NCBI GenBank assembly: GCA_965112965.1
Contig: CBCOTE010000020.1
Coordinates: forward strand, 62,001-126,000
Source of the DNA: CBCOTE01 sp965112965
Lineage (GTDB): Bacteria; Desulfobacterota; Desulfovibrionia; Desulfovibrionales; Desulfovibrionaceae
Reading direction: 5' to 3'
DNA: 64,000 bases
The notes below the pieces were generated by a model. That model saw only the letters and a list, made by a program, of their open reading frames with translations, searched no databases and had not been told where the DNA came from. Positions 1-11,049 of the stretch are shown piece after piece (position 1 is the first letter of the stretch; each line of letters begins with the position of its first letter). The position numbers and the translations under genes were made by a program.

Positions 1-3000
1 CTCTTCATCGCGGCTATTTTCCTGACCGCTGATCTCGCCCCGGCTATCCTCACGAATACGTCCGGTGATGAGTAAAGGTCGATCTATTGTCACATACATT
101 TTCATTTCTTGCCAAAATTTAGTGAAGCAGAGCATCTCTATACGACCGGTGAGATCTTCAATTTGACAAACCGCCCATTTTTCACCTTTCCTGTTAATGC
201 GCTCTTTGTACTCAGTGACGATAATTCCAATCCGTACCTCGGCGTTGTCTATATATTCGCGGACATCTTTCAAGGGAATGAGGCTCAGGCGTTGTATTTT
301 TTTTTGAAAGGGCTGGAGAGGATGGCTAGTGAGATAGAACCCCAGAGCCTCTTTTTCCATGATTGATTTCTGTCCTTCCTCCCACTCAGCCATCTCATGC
401 TCATGACAATCCAGGCCGATGCCTGGACAGGCAAGGTTAGGGGCGGTCAGAGAAAGAGCTAGAAGGGACATTTGTCCGGAGTTGACCTCTTTAGTTTTAC
501 GTTTGGCTCGTTCTATAGCTAGGTCTAACCCAGCCAGGAGCCCAGCCCGGGAGCAGCCCAGGCAGTCCATTGCCCCGCACTTGATGAGGCCTTCCAGCAT
601 CCGCCGGTTAACTTTTGCCAAAGATATCCGCTGACATAGGTCCACTAAGCTGATATATGGGCCGTTTTTTCGGCCGGCCATGATGACTCGGATAGCCTCA
701 TCGCCTACGCTTTTAACTCCGCCTAAGCCAAAAACAATGTGGCCTTGGCTGACTGTGAACTCCCGTCGGCTTATGTTTATGTTTGGCGGCAGCACTTCGA
801 TACCCATATCACGGCAGACGTAAATATATTTGAGTAGTTTATCTTGATTATTAAGCTCTGAGGTCATTATGGCGGCCATAAATTCTGTGGGGTAGTGGGT
901 TTTAAGCCAGGCGGTCCAAAAAGAGATGAGGGCGTAGGCCGCGGAGTGTGATTTATTGAAGCCGTACTCGGCAAATTTTTCCATGAGGCCGAAGATTTCG
1001 TTGGCTTTGGTTTTGGTGATACCTTTTTTTACTGTGCCTTCCACAAATTTGGAGCGCTGTTCGGCCATAGCTACTGGGTCTTTTTTGCCCATGGCCCGGC
1101 GTAGTAGGTCGGCGCTACCTAGGGTGTAGCCGGCGGCCACTTGGGCGATCTGCATGACCTGCTCCTGGTAGACGATAATCCCGTAGGTGGTCTTAAGTAT
1201 TTCCTCTAGTTGGGGCAGAGGATAAGTAGTGTTAACCTCTCCGTGCTTGCGCTTGATGAATTCGTCCACCATGCCTGAATTGATGGGCCCGGGTCGATAA
1301 AGGGCTAGCATAGCGACGATGTCGTTGAAACAAGTGGGTCGTAGCTGCTTGAGGTGGCGACGCATGCCGGTGCTTTCTACCTGGAATACGCCATCAGTCT
1401 CTCCGCGAGAGTAAAGTTCATAGATAGGTTGGGCCGAGGGGGCGTCTAAAGGTATAGTATCTAAATCTGGTCGTGGTTTACCTTGTAAGGCAATGATCTC
1501 AATAGTATCTTGGATGATAGTCATGGTTTTGAGTCCAAGGAAGTCGAATTTGATGAGTCCGATTTTTTCCACTATTTTCATATCGAACTGTGTAACCGTT
1601 TCTTCTTTCTTCCCCTTATAGAGTGGCAGGTATTCTACTAAGCGTTGGTCCCCAATGACTACACCTGCGGCGTGAGTAGAGGCGTGACGGCAAAGACCTT
1701 CCAACCGACAGGAGATATCTAGAAGTCGGGCTACGCGAGGGTCTTGATTAGCCAGGGCATGCAACTCGGGTTCTTGCTTCAGGGCCTTAGTGATGGTCAT
1801 TTTAAGGTCTTCTGGGATGAGTTTGGCGATGCGGTCGCCTTCGGCAAAGGTTAGGCCTAGAGCCCGGGCTACGTCGCGGATTACAGCTTTGGCCTTCATT
1901 TTGCCAAAGGTGGTGATATGGGCCACTGAATCCTTACCGTAACGCTCGGTGACATATGTGATGACCTCATTGCGTCGGCGCTCGCAGAAATCTACGTCGA
2001 TGTCCGGCAGGCTGATGCGCTCTATATTCAGGAAGCGTTCGAAGAGCAGGTTATAAGGGATAGGGTCAATATTAGTGATGCGTAGAGCGTAGGCCGCTAG
2101 GGAACCTGCGGCCGAGCCACGGCCGGGGCCTACTGGAATGCTGTGGTCTTTAGCCCAGTTGATGAAGTCCTGCACGATGAGAAAATAGCCTTCGAAGTCC
2201 ATTTGAGCGATAACCTTGAGTTCATGCTCTAGCCGTGTCCAATAGGTGATCAGATCTATGGTTTCGCCTGGGACCAGAGCAGCTTGTTTATAGCGCAGGC
2301 GTTCGGCCAATCCTTTACGACACAGACGTTGAAATTCATCGTGTACACTAATGCCTTCGGGAAGGGCATAAGTCGGGAAGTGGTACGATTTGAAGTTCAT
2401 CTCCAGTCGGCAGATATTAGCGATAACTGCGGTGTTGGCGATAGCTTCGGGCACGTGGGTGAAAGCTACCTCCATCTCTTTAGGGGATTTATAGTAGAGT
2501 TCATGGGTTTCAAATCGCATACGTTGCGGGTCATTCACAGTTTTGCCTGTCTGTATGCAGAGGAGTACGTCGTGAGCCTCTACGTCTTCGGCCGTGAGGT
2601 AGTGACAGTCGTTGGTAGCCACTAAGGGTAGGTCTAGGGTGCGGGCCAGTTCGATGAGCTTCGCATTGGTTTCATCCTGTTCGGTGAGACCATTCGATTG
2701 CAGCTCGATGTAGAAATGGTCCGTAAAGATGTTTGCATATTCTCTGGCCGAGGCTAGGCCGGCTTCTCGGCCTTCGCGCATGAGTTTGCGTGGCACCTCG
2801 CCGGCCATACAAGCTGAAAGGGCGATGAGTCCCTCGCTATGTTGCGCTAAGAGAGTCTTGTCCACTCTGGGTTTGTAGTGGAAACCATATAGATGGCCGC
2901 AAGTGACGAGTTTTACTAGGTTGTGGTAGCCAACCATGTTCTGAGCCAGAAGCACTAGGTGGTAGCGCTTCTTGGCGTCCTCAGAGCTGCGGTCGGTGTG

Positions 3001-3222
3001 GCTGGTGGCGGCAACGTAGACTTCACAACCGATAATAGGTGTGAGGCCGAAGTTTTTGGCCATGGTATAGAAAGAGATGGCACCATAGAGATTGCCGTGA
3101 TCGGTGATGGCCACGTGGGATAGGTCAAAGTCCTTTGTTTTAATACAAAGATCTTTGAGAGGGATAGCGCCGTCTAAGAGGCTATATTCGGTGTGGCAAT
3201 GTAGATGTATGAACTCGGACAT
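1..3222 (-). CDS. dnaE: DNA polymerase III subunit alpha, C-terminus beyond window
   Basis: This is the catalytic subunit of the replicative DNA polymerase. Reading the minus strand from ATG at 3222 gives 1074 uninterrupted codons to the window edge. About 80 residues of the usual ~1150 are missing. The N-terminal PHP domain is clear (HLHCHTEYSLLDG, then ITDHGNLYGA). The polymerase core shows GPGRGSAAGSL and the catalytic aspartate motif LPDIDVDF near residue 400, with SRLEGLCRHASTHAAG-like and YGFNKSHSAAYA motifs further on. The C-terminal part begins an OB fold. A run of nine A on the coding strand (297-305 on the plus strand) is read through in frame as QKK. There is no strong Shine-Dalgarno sequence before the start. 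The gene is plainly intact as far as seen. Confidence 0.97.
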   Translation of the reverse strand, partial: MSEFIHLHCHTEYSLLDGAIPLKDLCIKTKDFDLSHVAITDHGNLYGAISFYTMAKNFGLTPIIGCEVYVAATSHTDRSSEDAKKRYHLVLLAQNMVGYHNLVKLVTCGHLYGFHYKPRVDKTLLAQHSEGLIALSACMAGEVPRKLMREGREAGLASAREYANIFTDHFYIELQSNGLTEQDETNAKLIELARTLDLPLVATNDCHYLTAEDVEAHDVLLCIQTGKTVNDPQRMRFETHELYYKSPKEMEVAFTHVPEAIANTAVIANICRLEMNFKSYHFPTYALPEGISVHDEFQRLCRKGLAERLRYKQAALVPGETIDLITYWTRLEHELKVIAQMDFEGYFLIVQDFINWAKDHSIPVGPGRGSAAGSLAAYALRITNIDPIPYNLLFERFLNIERISLPDIDVDFCERRRNEVITYVTERYGKDSVAHITTFGKMKAKAVIRDVARALGLTFAEGDRIAKLIPEDLKMTITKALKQEPELHALANQDPRVARLLDISCRLEGLCRHASTHAAGVVIGDQRLVEYLPLYKGKKEETVTQFDMKIVEKIGLIKFDFLGLKTMTIIQDTIEIIALQGKPRPDLDTIPLDAPSAQPIYELYSRGETDGVFQVESTGMRRHLKQLRPTCFNDIVAMLALYRPGPINSGMVDEFIKRKHGEVNTTYPLPQLEEILKTTYGIIVYQEQVMQIAQVAAGYTLGSADLLRRAMGKKDPVAMAEQRSKFVEGTVKKGITKTKANEIFGLMEKFAEYGFNKSHSAAYALISFWTAWLKTHYPTEFMAAIMTSELNNQDKLLKYIYVCRDMGIEVLPPNINISRREFTVSQGHIVFGLGGVKSVGDEAIRVIMAGRKNGPYISLVDLCQRISLAKVNRRMLEGLIKCGAMDCLGCSRAGLLAGLDLAIERAKRKTKEVNSGQMSLLALSLTAPNLACPGIGLDCHEHEMAEWEEGQKSIMEKEALGFYLTSHPLQPFQKKIQRLSLIPLKDVREYIDNAEVRIGIIVTEYKERINRKGEKWAVCQIEDLTGRIEMLCFTKFWQEMKMYVTIDRPLLITGRIREDSRGEISGQENSRDEE

Positions 3223-5698
3223 GATGAGGGCTCGTTTGTTTAAATGAGATAATGAATTATTGTTTTTATATTTTACTAAATTTTTTTATCCGTAACAAAT
3301 ACCTACTTGTCTTCTCCGCGTTTTACTTATGCCAATGCACCGGAACAGATAAAGAGAGGTATAAAGAAGGAATTTTAAAAAAAAGTTCCTATAGCCGTTA
3401 CCTTTTACCCTATCATGGTTATGTTATCTGTAGTTGGGCCGCCGTTCAGAATAACCAGCTTGGATAGGCTGCTACCAGATGGCGACTGTGATGCCAGTCG
3501 TGTATCTGCTGGTGATTATTGGTCCGCTGAAATATTTGTGGGAGTCCAAAGTAAAGACTCGACACAGATTGAGGTAGGGTTAAAGAGGACCTTTGGGGTA
3601 TGATGTTGACGGACACAATCAGTCTAACAGATCATGGCGCTGTCGAGTTCCAGAAGAGATCGGCGATATAGTTCGAAACCAGGATTAACGCTGGGTCGCC
3701 GGCGTTTGCCAGCTAGTGTAATAGTAGGCCTGGTAAGTGGGGATATGTTCAGCCGGTCAAGATAAAAAAGTGATTCAGCTTAATCTAGTCGTAGCTATCT
3801 TTCCAGCCTTAGAACTATTAATAACCGATATTTTTTTGAGGTGGCTTGAAAGCATCAGATATCGAAGAAAAGGCCTATCTTTAGTTATTGCTATCGGCGG
3901 CAATACATTAAGGAGCAGACTTATGAGGTCGATTTGTACATTTGCTTTGGACCTAGCGTGGAGAACTTTAGGACAGCCACGGTTTATGATCGGATTCAAC
4001 CACTAAGCGATACTACCTAGCATACGGTGACCGTTCTATTAGACACCGGCGCTATCAATGTCGATGGTGAAGACACTGGATGTATAGTCCGCGACAATGG
4101 GAGATGGCGCCGGTGGTATTTCTGTAGGAAGACAGGTAAGGGTCAGTGAGTAATGTAAGGTTTTCGGCGAACAAAAGTATTTTATCGTCGCAGCTCAGCA
4201 GCCTACCATCTTGGTATCTGGAATAGAGGACGGTGATTTCTTTAAATAAGGATGATAACTTTCATTAGAATGGTTTAAGTGGGGGCCAGTCCTCCTACTG
4301 TCCTACCCAGGAGTAGTTCAATGTCTTAGTCAGCTAGTATTTGTGCGATAAGTATTTGTATATCCTGATCTTGGGATAAAAAAATAATGTCAGCTGTTTA
4401 CGTAGACCAGCCATTCCTATGCGTTCCAGCGCCAGTATGGATGTCCACATCTGGATGCCGTAGTCAGTTTATAGGTCAGTGACGCATCGAAAAAAACGGT
4501 ATGCACGGTGTCACAACCATTGTGTTTCACTTACGGCGGTGGTAGCGACCGCATTGGCTGCCTTTCTCCTCCCCCCCCTGGCTAGTTAGATTTTAACTAT
4601 AGTTCGTAAAGTAACAAATATAAATATATTTTTCGTCTGTGCTGTTAGGCTGACGCACAGCCATGTGTAGGCTGGGCGTCAGGCCTAAGTCTGCAGTTTA
4701 AAATATTTTGTTGGTCGCCATAGGACGACCAAGGTGGGCAGTAACTTGTTAATGGACGAGATTAGAGGATACCACTGTATAAAAGTCTTAACAGCATTTT
4801 TATTTAAAGACGAAGTGAAACGAAAATCGGCGGTAGGAATGCTTCCTGGACGTGAAATTTTTTATGCATTTATCAATATGCTAAAAACTTTAGAAATGGT
4901 TTTTTGAAACTTTAATGAAAAGTGACTAGACAGCCTACAACAAAAAAATATGAAATATTAGATTCTACGTGTGGCCTTACCTAAGGATATTTTTTTTGGA
5001 AAACTTAATGTCGAAATATTACTGCCTGGGATATAATCGCTATACTGGCGCCAGGGACATCGATTTCCTTACGACACCTCATGCTGTGTGTTTGATAACA
5101 TATCCTCAGAATATCTCAATGACACCGGTATTTAAGCTACCTTGGGTTCATAGTTATATCAAAATTATTATTCGTATTTTTGGTGTTTTATTTTTTACTT
5201 ATTAAAAATAATTCTCTAACAATATTAGATTATTCGTTGAAACATTAATATTTTATTGTATTCTTCTACGGATTTAACCAAAAATACGATGTCTAAATTT
5301 TTTTATAAATCAAGTTTAATACATATTTTTTTATGATTTAGTCTTATTATATTTTATATATTTTATTCAATATTTTGTGTATTTATTGAATTTATTAACT
5401 AACCACTGTATTAATATATATTTTATAGATATTAGATTAATATCTAATAATTTTTCACTATAGAATTATTTTTTTATATTATTTGAAATAAATACAATAT
5501 TATTCATGAGATTCATAACATACATTCCTCTTTCAAAAATATTTGTTAGTTTTAGGTATAATGAGAATTTTGTGTTCGCTTCCGGAATAAGTTACATAAA
5601 AACATAACTTAGGTGTCGCTGTGGCATTATTTAAAAGCAACGCCAGAGTCATTTTTTATACGCTATATTCTGAATAATCCTAACTTTTTTATAGTTCA
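3223..5698. other. Gene-free degraded DNA between dnaE and galE
   Basis: No intact gene is visible in about 2.5 kb. Short coherent stretches survive at about 3450-3603 (a 50-codon open stretch ending in TTTGGGGTATGA), 3740-4006 and 3910-4010 in two different frames, which suggests one or more frameshifted dead genes that I cannot assign. A run of eight C lies at 4571-4578. From about 5200 to 5560 the DNA is extremely AT-rich with no coding signal. Confidence 0.6.
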
Positions 5699-6679
5699 TT
5701 AGTACGTTTGTTGGCTGTGCCAATGTATAGCGTGGTTGATAATTGTGGTGAGCGATGGGTAGATGAGGGTCCAGTGGAGGGTTGATTGGGCGTGGGAGTT
5801 GTTGGCAACAAGAATAGCTGCGTCGCTAGGTCGACGGGGAGCAATGCGATGGGGGACAGGATGTCCAACGATAGTGTGAATGATTTGGAGGAGTTCACGT
5901 ATGGAGTGGCCACGGCCGGTACCAAGATTGAAACGGTAGGCTCCAAGATTGACATCAATGTGGCTGAGAGCGGCGAGGTGGGCAGTGCAGAGGTCTTGTA
6001 CATGAACGTAGTCGCGAATGCAGGAACCATCAGGGGTAGGGTAGTCAGTGCCAAAAATACGGAGTTCGGGGCCGTGGCTGAGAGCGGCGATAATGGCGTT
6101 TGGTATAAGGTGAGTTTCAGGGGAATGAGATTCACCCATGGATCCGTCTGGATGGGCGCCAGCGGCGTTAAAGTAACACAGGGAGACTGAGGCGAGGCCA
6201 TAAGCATGGTAATAGTCAGCTAGTAGGTCTTCTATAGCGCTTTTAGTACGGCCGTAAGGGTTAAGCGGGGCGAGAGAGTGGTTTTCGGCAACGGTGTCGG
6301 TAATGGGGTTGCCGTAAATTGCGGCGGTGGAGGAAAAAATGATGCGGCTGATATGGTATCGGCGCATGGCGGTGAGTAGATTGATGGTGCCGTTAAGATT
6401 ATTAGTGTAGTATTTTTCCGGGTCAGTCACAGATTCGCCAGCGACGATGGTAGCGGCAAAGTGGAAGACGGCATCGATGTGTCGGCCGTGGAAGGCAGTT
6501 TGGATGGCATCGAGGTCGCGCAGGTCGACGACGAGAAGTTCTCCCCAGCGACAGGCCTGGCGGTGTCCAGTGGAAAGGTTGTCTATGATGATTACTTCGT
6601 GTCCAAATTCGGCGAGCATACGGGCCATATGGGAGCCGATATATCCGGCACCTCCGGTCACGAGAATTCGTTGTGCCAC
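5699..6679 (-). CDS. galE: UDP-glucose 4-epimerase
   Basis: Interconverts UDP-glucose and UDP-galactose in the cytoplasm, feeding cell-surface polysaccharide synthesis. The 326-residue protein is full length for the extended SDR family. It has the NAD-binding GGAGYIG loop at residues 9-15, the HFAA and SSTAAIYG segments, the catalytic YGRTK at about 142-146, CYFNAAGA, and RPSD near the C-terminus. The start is GTG, preceded at 6 nt by GGAGG on the minus strand (the protein reads V/MAQRILVTGG). It stands alone with dead DNA on both sides, so it is its own transcription unit or the survivor of a larger surface-sugar locus. A dead sugar transferase lies about 1 kb away at 7790-8190. Confidence 0.96.
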   Translation of the reverse strand: MAQRILVTGGAGYIGSHMARMLAEFGHEVIIIDNLSTGHRQACRWGELLVVDLRDLDAIQTAFHGRHIDAVFHFAATIVAGESVTDPEKYYTNNLNGTINLLTAMRRYHISRIIFSSTAAIYGNPITDTVAENHSLAPLNPYGRTKSAIEDLLADYYHAYGLASVSLCYFNAAGAHPDGSMGESHSPETHLIPNAIIAALSHGPELRIFGTDYPTPDGSCIRDYVHVQDLCTAHLAALSHIDVNLGAYRFNLGTGRGHSIRELLQIIHTIVGHPVPHRIAPRRPSDAAILVANNSHAQSTLHWTLIYPSLTTIINHAIHWHSQQTY

Positions 6680-7789
6680 AGTGCACCTCCAAGAATAGTA
6701 ATTGTGTGAATTTTTTGCTTATCCTCTCCCAGCCTTGAATTACAATGAGCATTGCATGTATTTGTGCACGTACTCAGCATTACCAGCATCCGCATAGTAG
6801 TTGAGGCAGTTTGGGTCAAGGGGGAGGTTTTATAATAGGTTCCAAGTTACATTTAATTTTTAACTGTTACCTGCATATCTGAAATATCTCGTGTCGTGAG
6901 TTGGTTAGTGAAAACTATCATGTGAACACTATCCGGCCAATGAGTTGTGCGTCCAATTTTTATGAGCTGAGCGGTGTAATTAATTTTTCTAGACCCGGAG
7001 CTGCTATATCTGGGATTCGGATCAACGATGGAGCACGCTGAATGGCTTAGCGTTTCCTTTCCTCTCCATTCCATGTCCTCACGGTGTATGGTTTTATTCT
7101 GGCTCTTATGGGTCTGATGACGGCTACCTTTAAAAAACAAAGGTAACTACTACGCAAAGAAGAGTATCTATTAGCAATCTAGGTGCCTAAACTGACAATG
7201 CAGACCTAGGGGCTGCCTTGGCTATTATTGCGGATTCAATTACCCTTTGCCATTGCTCGTCTCTAAGTCATTTTTTTTATTTCAATACTGCATACAAGAT
7301 TTATATGCTAGCCAATCCTGATGAGAATATAGCTAATATCAACAGGCTATTGAGAAGTTTTTCAGTGCACGTTTGAACGAAGTGTAACATCTAGACGAAA
7401 TAGTCATTTCGGATTGTTTGGTCGACACGGCATTTTTATCCAGAGCATTAGAGTAGTTGCAATGGATGTCCGATCAGATCTTTAAGGAACTGCAGTTGAC
7501 GGACGAGAGTTGGTAGACCTTAACTTATGTTGACCCATTCAGGTTTGATGCGGTTTTTGTATGCCAATAAGGAGTACGCTAGAATACGAATAATGTTTTT
7601 TTAGGTGTCAAAAACTAGGCCGTATTTAGTGAATGACGGTCAGGCTGCTTTATATCAACCTGGGCGAAGTTGCTGTGGTTTACGATTAATTACAGCGTGT
7701 TTTTATATATTCGCAGAGGATCTGCATATCGGGCCGTAGTCCTAGAGTTTATAATCAAAAAAATGGTGAGTTCTAGGGTATAGCCACAG

Positions 7790-8190
7790 ACTGGAATGAC
7801 AGAAAGATAATTTTATTGGATTTTGTTAGCTATGCATGGCCCCTTGCTACGCTAGGACTCATACGTGGCGTTCCGGCTATGTCAAACTTTTTTGAACGTA
7901 GTATGCTAGAACGTTGTCGGACAACCGATTTCGGCAATATAAAAGCTGGTGCTGGTCTTAGTGGATGAGGCTAACTGGGCACGGAAAAGTGATAATATGG
8001 TGGTTCCATTATACCGGCAGCTGGTGTCTAGTCTTGCAACAGAACGTCAAAGACGTTTTTACACTTTACGTCCCCGACGTCCTTACATCGCTATTCTAAA
8101 TAGTCGAGGCGGAATCACTTTGATCACAATTAGATATGATTTATCTAGGTACATCATTCGGTATATCTTTGTTTGAGGGTATGATGGGCT
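7790..8190 (+). pseudogene. Remnant of an undecaprenyl-phosphate sugar transferase
   Basis: The best preserved part is read from 7949 to 8176. It contains LVDEANWARKSD, then VPLYRQLVSSLATERQRR, YTLRP, a stretch ending in NSRGGIT, and IRYDLSRYI. Living members of the bacterial sugar transferase family (initiating enzymes of O-antigen or capsule repeat units) show the same order: an L-DE-R-T-FG segment, PLY, Q-RR, the R-PG-TG-AQ-NGR-x-IxW motif, then F-YDL-YI-H. Here the PGLTGLAQ core is scrambled, about 40 residues before PLY are missing, and upstream codons contain stops. It is a dead gene. The assignment rests on motif order read by eye and could be wrong in detail. Confidence 0.55.
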
Positions 8191-9362
8191 GGAAAATTCA
8201 GCAGATGAACATATAAACAGTCGAATTTAGCAAGTTAGATGCCGTCAGTGAGATTGCCTCTGATACTACTCAAGAGCTCAATATTCCCGTAATGTCATGA
8301 TGTAAAAGTGTGGAGTTAATTAGAGACCTGCTAGAGGACATCCGCATGACTAATAGCTAAATCGCCACCAATACTATTCTCGTCTTTGGATAAAATCTAC
8401 ATATAAAGAGGAAGGCGTACTGTTAAGGCCATCATCAGCAAACTACTATAGTTTTTTATCAGTCGATACGATACTATAGGTTTGGTTAATCGCAAGATGT
8501 GCTATGACATGTGCGCTTTTTTTATGTCTATATTGATTTAAGGCCGTCGAACTGCAATCGGTGTTGCTCTCAATCTTTTAACAACACGGGAGATGCCCCT
8601 ACGATAAAAAAGAAGGAGTACATATTCATAATTTGATTCTTGGCCAGATTTAATTATTAATTTTTATGGGCCTTAGTGTGTGGGGCTAAGTTGTTCATTT
8701 GCTATAGTATCGTACGCAAGGCAGGTAGGGGGTATCTCCACAAAGAGTAGTGTGAGCGTAGGACACAATATTTCGACTACAGCTGCCGGTGGTATCGGCC
8801 AAACAGATTCGTGACGATAGCTATAGTCAAAAGGTCTGTGAAGGACCTGTCAACAGTAATTTTAGTAATGTCAGATGGTGAATTTGATCCGGCAGCTTGA
8901 AAAAAAGAAGGACTGTAGTTGGCTTGACCCAGAAGCGTATACTCTAATTACTGCTGATGGACAAAAATGAATTTGTCCGAGGTATTGTTTAGAGGTATTG
9001 TTTAAATGATTGACCTGACAGGGCATAGAAAATAAAGTTGTCCTGGAGTGGGGTTGTAGCCATCAGTTCCCTGTGGTTCGACTACATCTATGACATCCAG
9101 CTCAGTCGTATTTTTGTTCCGATCTTAAGCCCATCATGATGAGCGTTGGCATGTTCATATATAGGACTTTGAGTCTCCCTTAAACACCCCAAATTATTTA
9201 TGTCCGATAGCTGGAAGGCTATGGCTAGAATATTTATAACTCTCAAAAATTGTTGTAAATAACATGTAGGTAGATTCGGCTTAGTATGAACTAAGTTGGG
9301 TTTTGAGACGAGTTTGGTGGACTAGAGTACAGGGCTATAGATGGACATAGGCAGAATAGAGG

Positions 9363-9446
9363 ATGGGTGGCATGAATGGTTTTAGCGTGTTCCTGATGAA
9401 TATGGTGTTGATTGATGTGAAGATGCCGGTTTTGAGCGGAGAATAG
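9363..9446 (+). pseudogene. Remnant of a response-regulator receiver domain
   Basis: An open stretch of about 27 codons ends VLIDVKMPVLSGE before a TAG at 9444-9446. The pattern hydrophobic-hydrophobic-D-x-K/M-MP-x-x-x-G is the phosphoacceptor aspartate region of CheY-like receiver domains. Nothing convincing precedes or follows in the same frame, so this is only a fragment of a dead two-component regulator. Chance resemblance is possible because the match is short. Confidence 0.35.
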
Positions 9447-9773
9447 GCCCTTGCTGAAACCAACAGACGTCACCATGTAGGCTGATGTAGTTATACTAAT
9501 TAGAGTATACAGACTATTAGGAAGTGGTTATCCACGGGCTGGAGGTCTAGGAGTTTAATTATCTCATAAACTACAGATTTCGAGGAGCTTTTTTTTGCAG
9601 ATGTAGGATGCGTCAGAAAAAATGTCTCTGGGAATAAGTAAGTAAAAATTAAACAGATAGATATAGATCTATTTACAAGTCGGTGACTCCTAGTTGGGCT
9701 AACTGTCTGGGGTATAAGGCATGTCGCATCATGTCGATCAACAACTGACACACTCTAAAACAGAGGGGGTATA

Positions 9774-11045
9774 ATGAGCTTTTCTAGACAAATATTTGAA
9801 TTTCTAAAAGCGGCATCTATTGCCCATGCAAAGTGGGACATGGAAGTGTCTACTTCCATCCTGAAAAACAAGAAGAAGCTATTTTTTTTGTTCATGATGG
9901 CCCTGCCCATTTTGGGCATATCCTTCGTTGAAGCTGGCGATTTTATCGGTGGCAAGACGGCTTACGGTCCGGCTTTCTATACTACGCAAATTTTTATGGT
10001 CTCTATCTTCATTGGTTTATGCGCTGGCCTGATCACAGGATGTATAGGTGCGGGCGGTGGTTTCATTATTACACCTGCTTTGATGGCTGCTGGCATTAAG
10101 GGCATCCTCGCCGTGGGCACGGATTTGTTCCACATATTCGCCAAGGCCATTATGGGTACGGCTGTGCATAAGAAGATGGGCAATGTATCTATGAAGTTAG
10201 CCATGGCTTTCCTGGTTGGATCTGGTGGCGGTACCTTTATTGGCGGCATGATTAATAAAAGCTTGTACAATAAAGATCCACTACTTTCGGAAATATTTAT
10301 TAGTTCTATATACGCGATTTTATTAGGATTTTTAGGTATTTACTCCATGATGGATTTCATCAGCGCTACCCGTAAAAATAAAAGCCAGCCCAAGGGCAGC
10401 GGCCATGATAACATCCATGACGGCCCAGCCGATGGCATGACGTCCTTGGGTGCAAAGTTCCAGTCCATGAAAATTCCGCCTATGATTACCTTCGACGCGG
10501 ATGTAATCCCAGGCGGCCGTCAGATTTCTGGTTGGGTCGTAGCCGTGGGCGGTGTATTCGTTGGTATCCTGGCAGCCATTATGGGTGTTGGTGGCGGTTT
10601 CATTACTTTCCCTATGTTTGTGTACGTTTTTGGCGTGTCTTCCATGACTACTGTGGGCACAGATATCCTACAGATCATTTTTACGGCAGGTTTGAGTGCT
10701 ATCGTCCAGTATGCCATTTATGGCTACGTGTTCTATACCTTAGCCATGGGTATGCTTATTGGCTCACTGTTTGGTATTCAGGTCGGCGCGTTGACTACCA
10801 AGGTTGTCAAGGGTATTCATATTCGAGGCTTTTATGCCGTGGCCATCTCCGCTGGCTTTATCAATCGCGCTTCGATATTGCCCAAGAAGTTAAATGAGTT
10901 GAATATTATCAGCCTGTCCTCAAGTTTGGTTAACAACATTGAAGCCATGGGCAACTATCTATTTTGGATTGCGGTGTTCATATTTACTGGCTGGATTTTC
11001 CTAAAATTTTTTTCAAGTATAGGCAAACTACGCGAGGAGGGCTAG
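9774..11045 (+). CDS. TauE/SafE-family sulfite/organosulfur exporter
   Basis: A 423-residue polytopic inner-membrane protein of the TauE/SafE (formerly DUF81) family, which exports small sulfur or organic anions such as sulfite. Two family repeats are visible: GCIGAGGGFIITPALMA near residues 88-104 and GVGGGFITFPMFVY near 270-284, each followed by a T-VGTD segment. An N-terminal cytoplasmic stretch of about 35 residues precedes the first membrane segment. ATG at 9774 is preceded by GAGGGGG at a good distance. The next gene starts 4 nt after its stop, so the two form an operon. The substrate cannot be read from the sequence; sulfite is a family-level expectation. Confidence 0.9.
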   Translation: MSFSRQIFEFLKAASIAHAKWDMEVSTSILKNKKKLFFLFMMALPILGISFVEAGDFIGGKTAYGPAFYTTQIFMVSIFIGLCAGLITGCIGAGGGFIITPALMAAGIKGILAVGTDLFHIFAKAIMGTAVHKKMGNVSMKLAMAFLVGSGGGTFIGGMINKSLYNKDPLLSEIFISSIYAILLGFLGIYSMMDFISATRKNKSQPKGSGHDNIHDGPADGMTSLGAKFQSMKIPPMITFDADVIPGGRQISGWVVAVGGVFVGILAAIMGVGGGFITFPMFVYVFGVSSMTTVGTDILQIIFTAGLSAIVQYAIYGYVFYTLAMGMLIGSLFGIQVGALTTKVVKGIHIRGFYAVAISAGFINRASILPKKLNELNIISLSSSLVNNIEAMGNYLFWIAVFIFTGWIFLKFFSSIGKLREEG

Positions 11046-11049
11046 CTCC

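Larger units (their letters stand above)
6680..9773. other. Degraded region between galE and the TauE operon
   Basis: About 3.1 kb with no intact gene. Two relics can be named and are listed separately: a bacterial sugar transferase (about 7790-8190) and a response-regulator receiver fragment (9363-9446). Between 8190 and 9240 there are further short coherent pieces, for example around 8215-8340, but stops and frame changes are too frequent to assign them. Nothing recognisable lies at 9450-9770. Confidence 0.6.

Noticed and set aside
5689..6207. Long open frames overlapping galE on both strands (172 codons minus, 134 codons plus)
   Set aside because: They lie wholly within or across galE, whose motifs and start signal are clear; the overlaps are shadows of its codon usage.
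10532..10897. 121-codon frame inside the TauE/SafE exporter gene
   Set aside because: Aromatic- and Arg-rich shadow in another frame of a well-supported gene.
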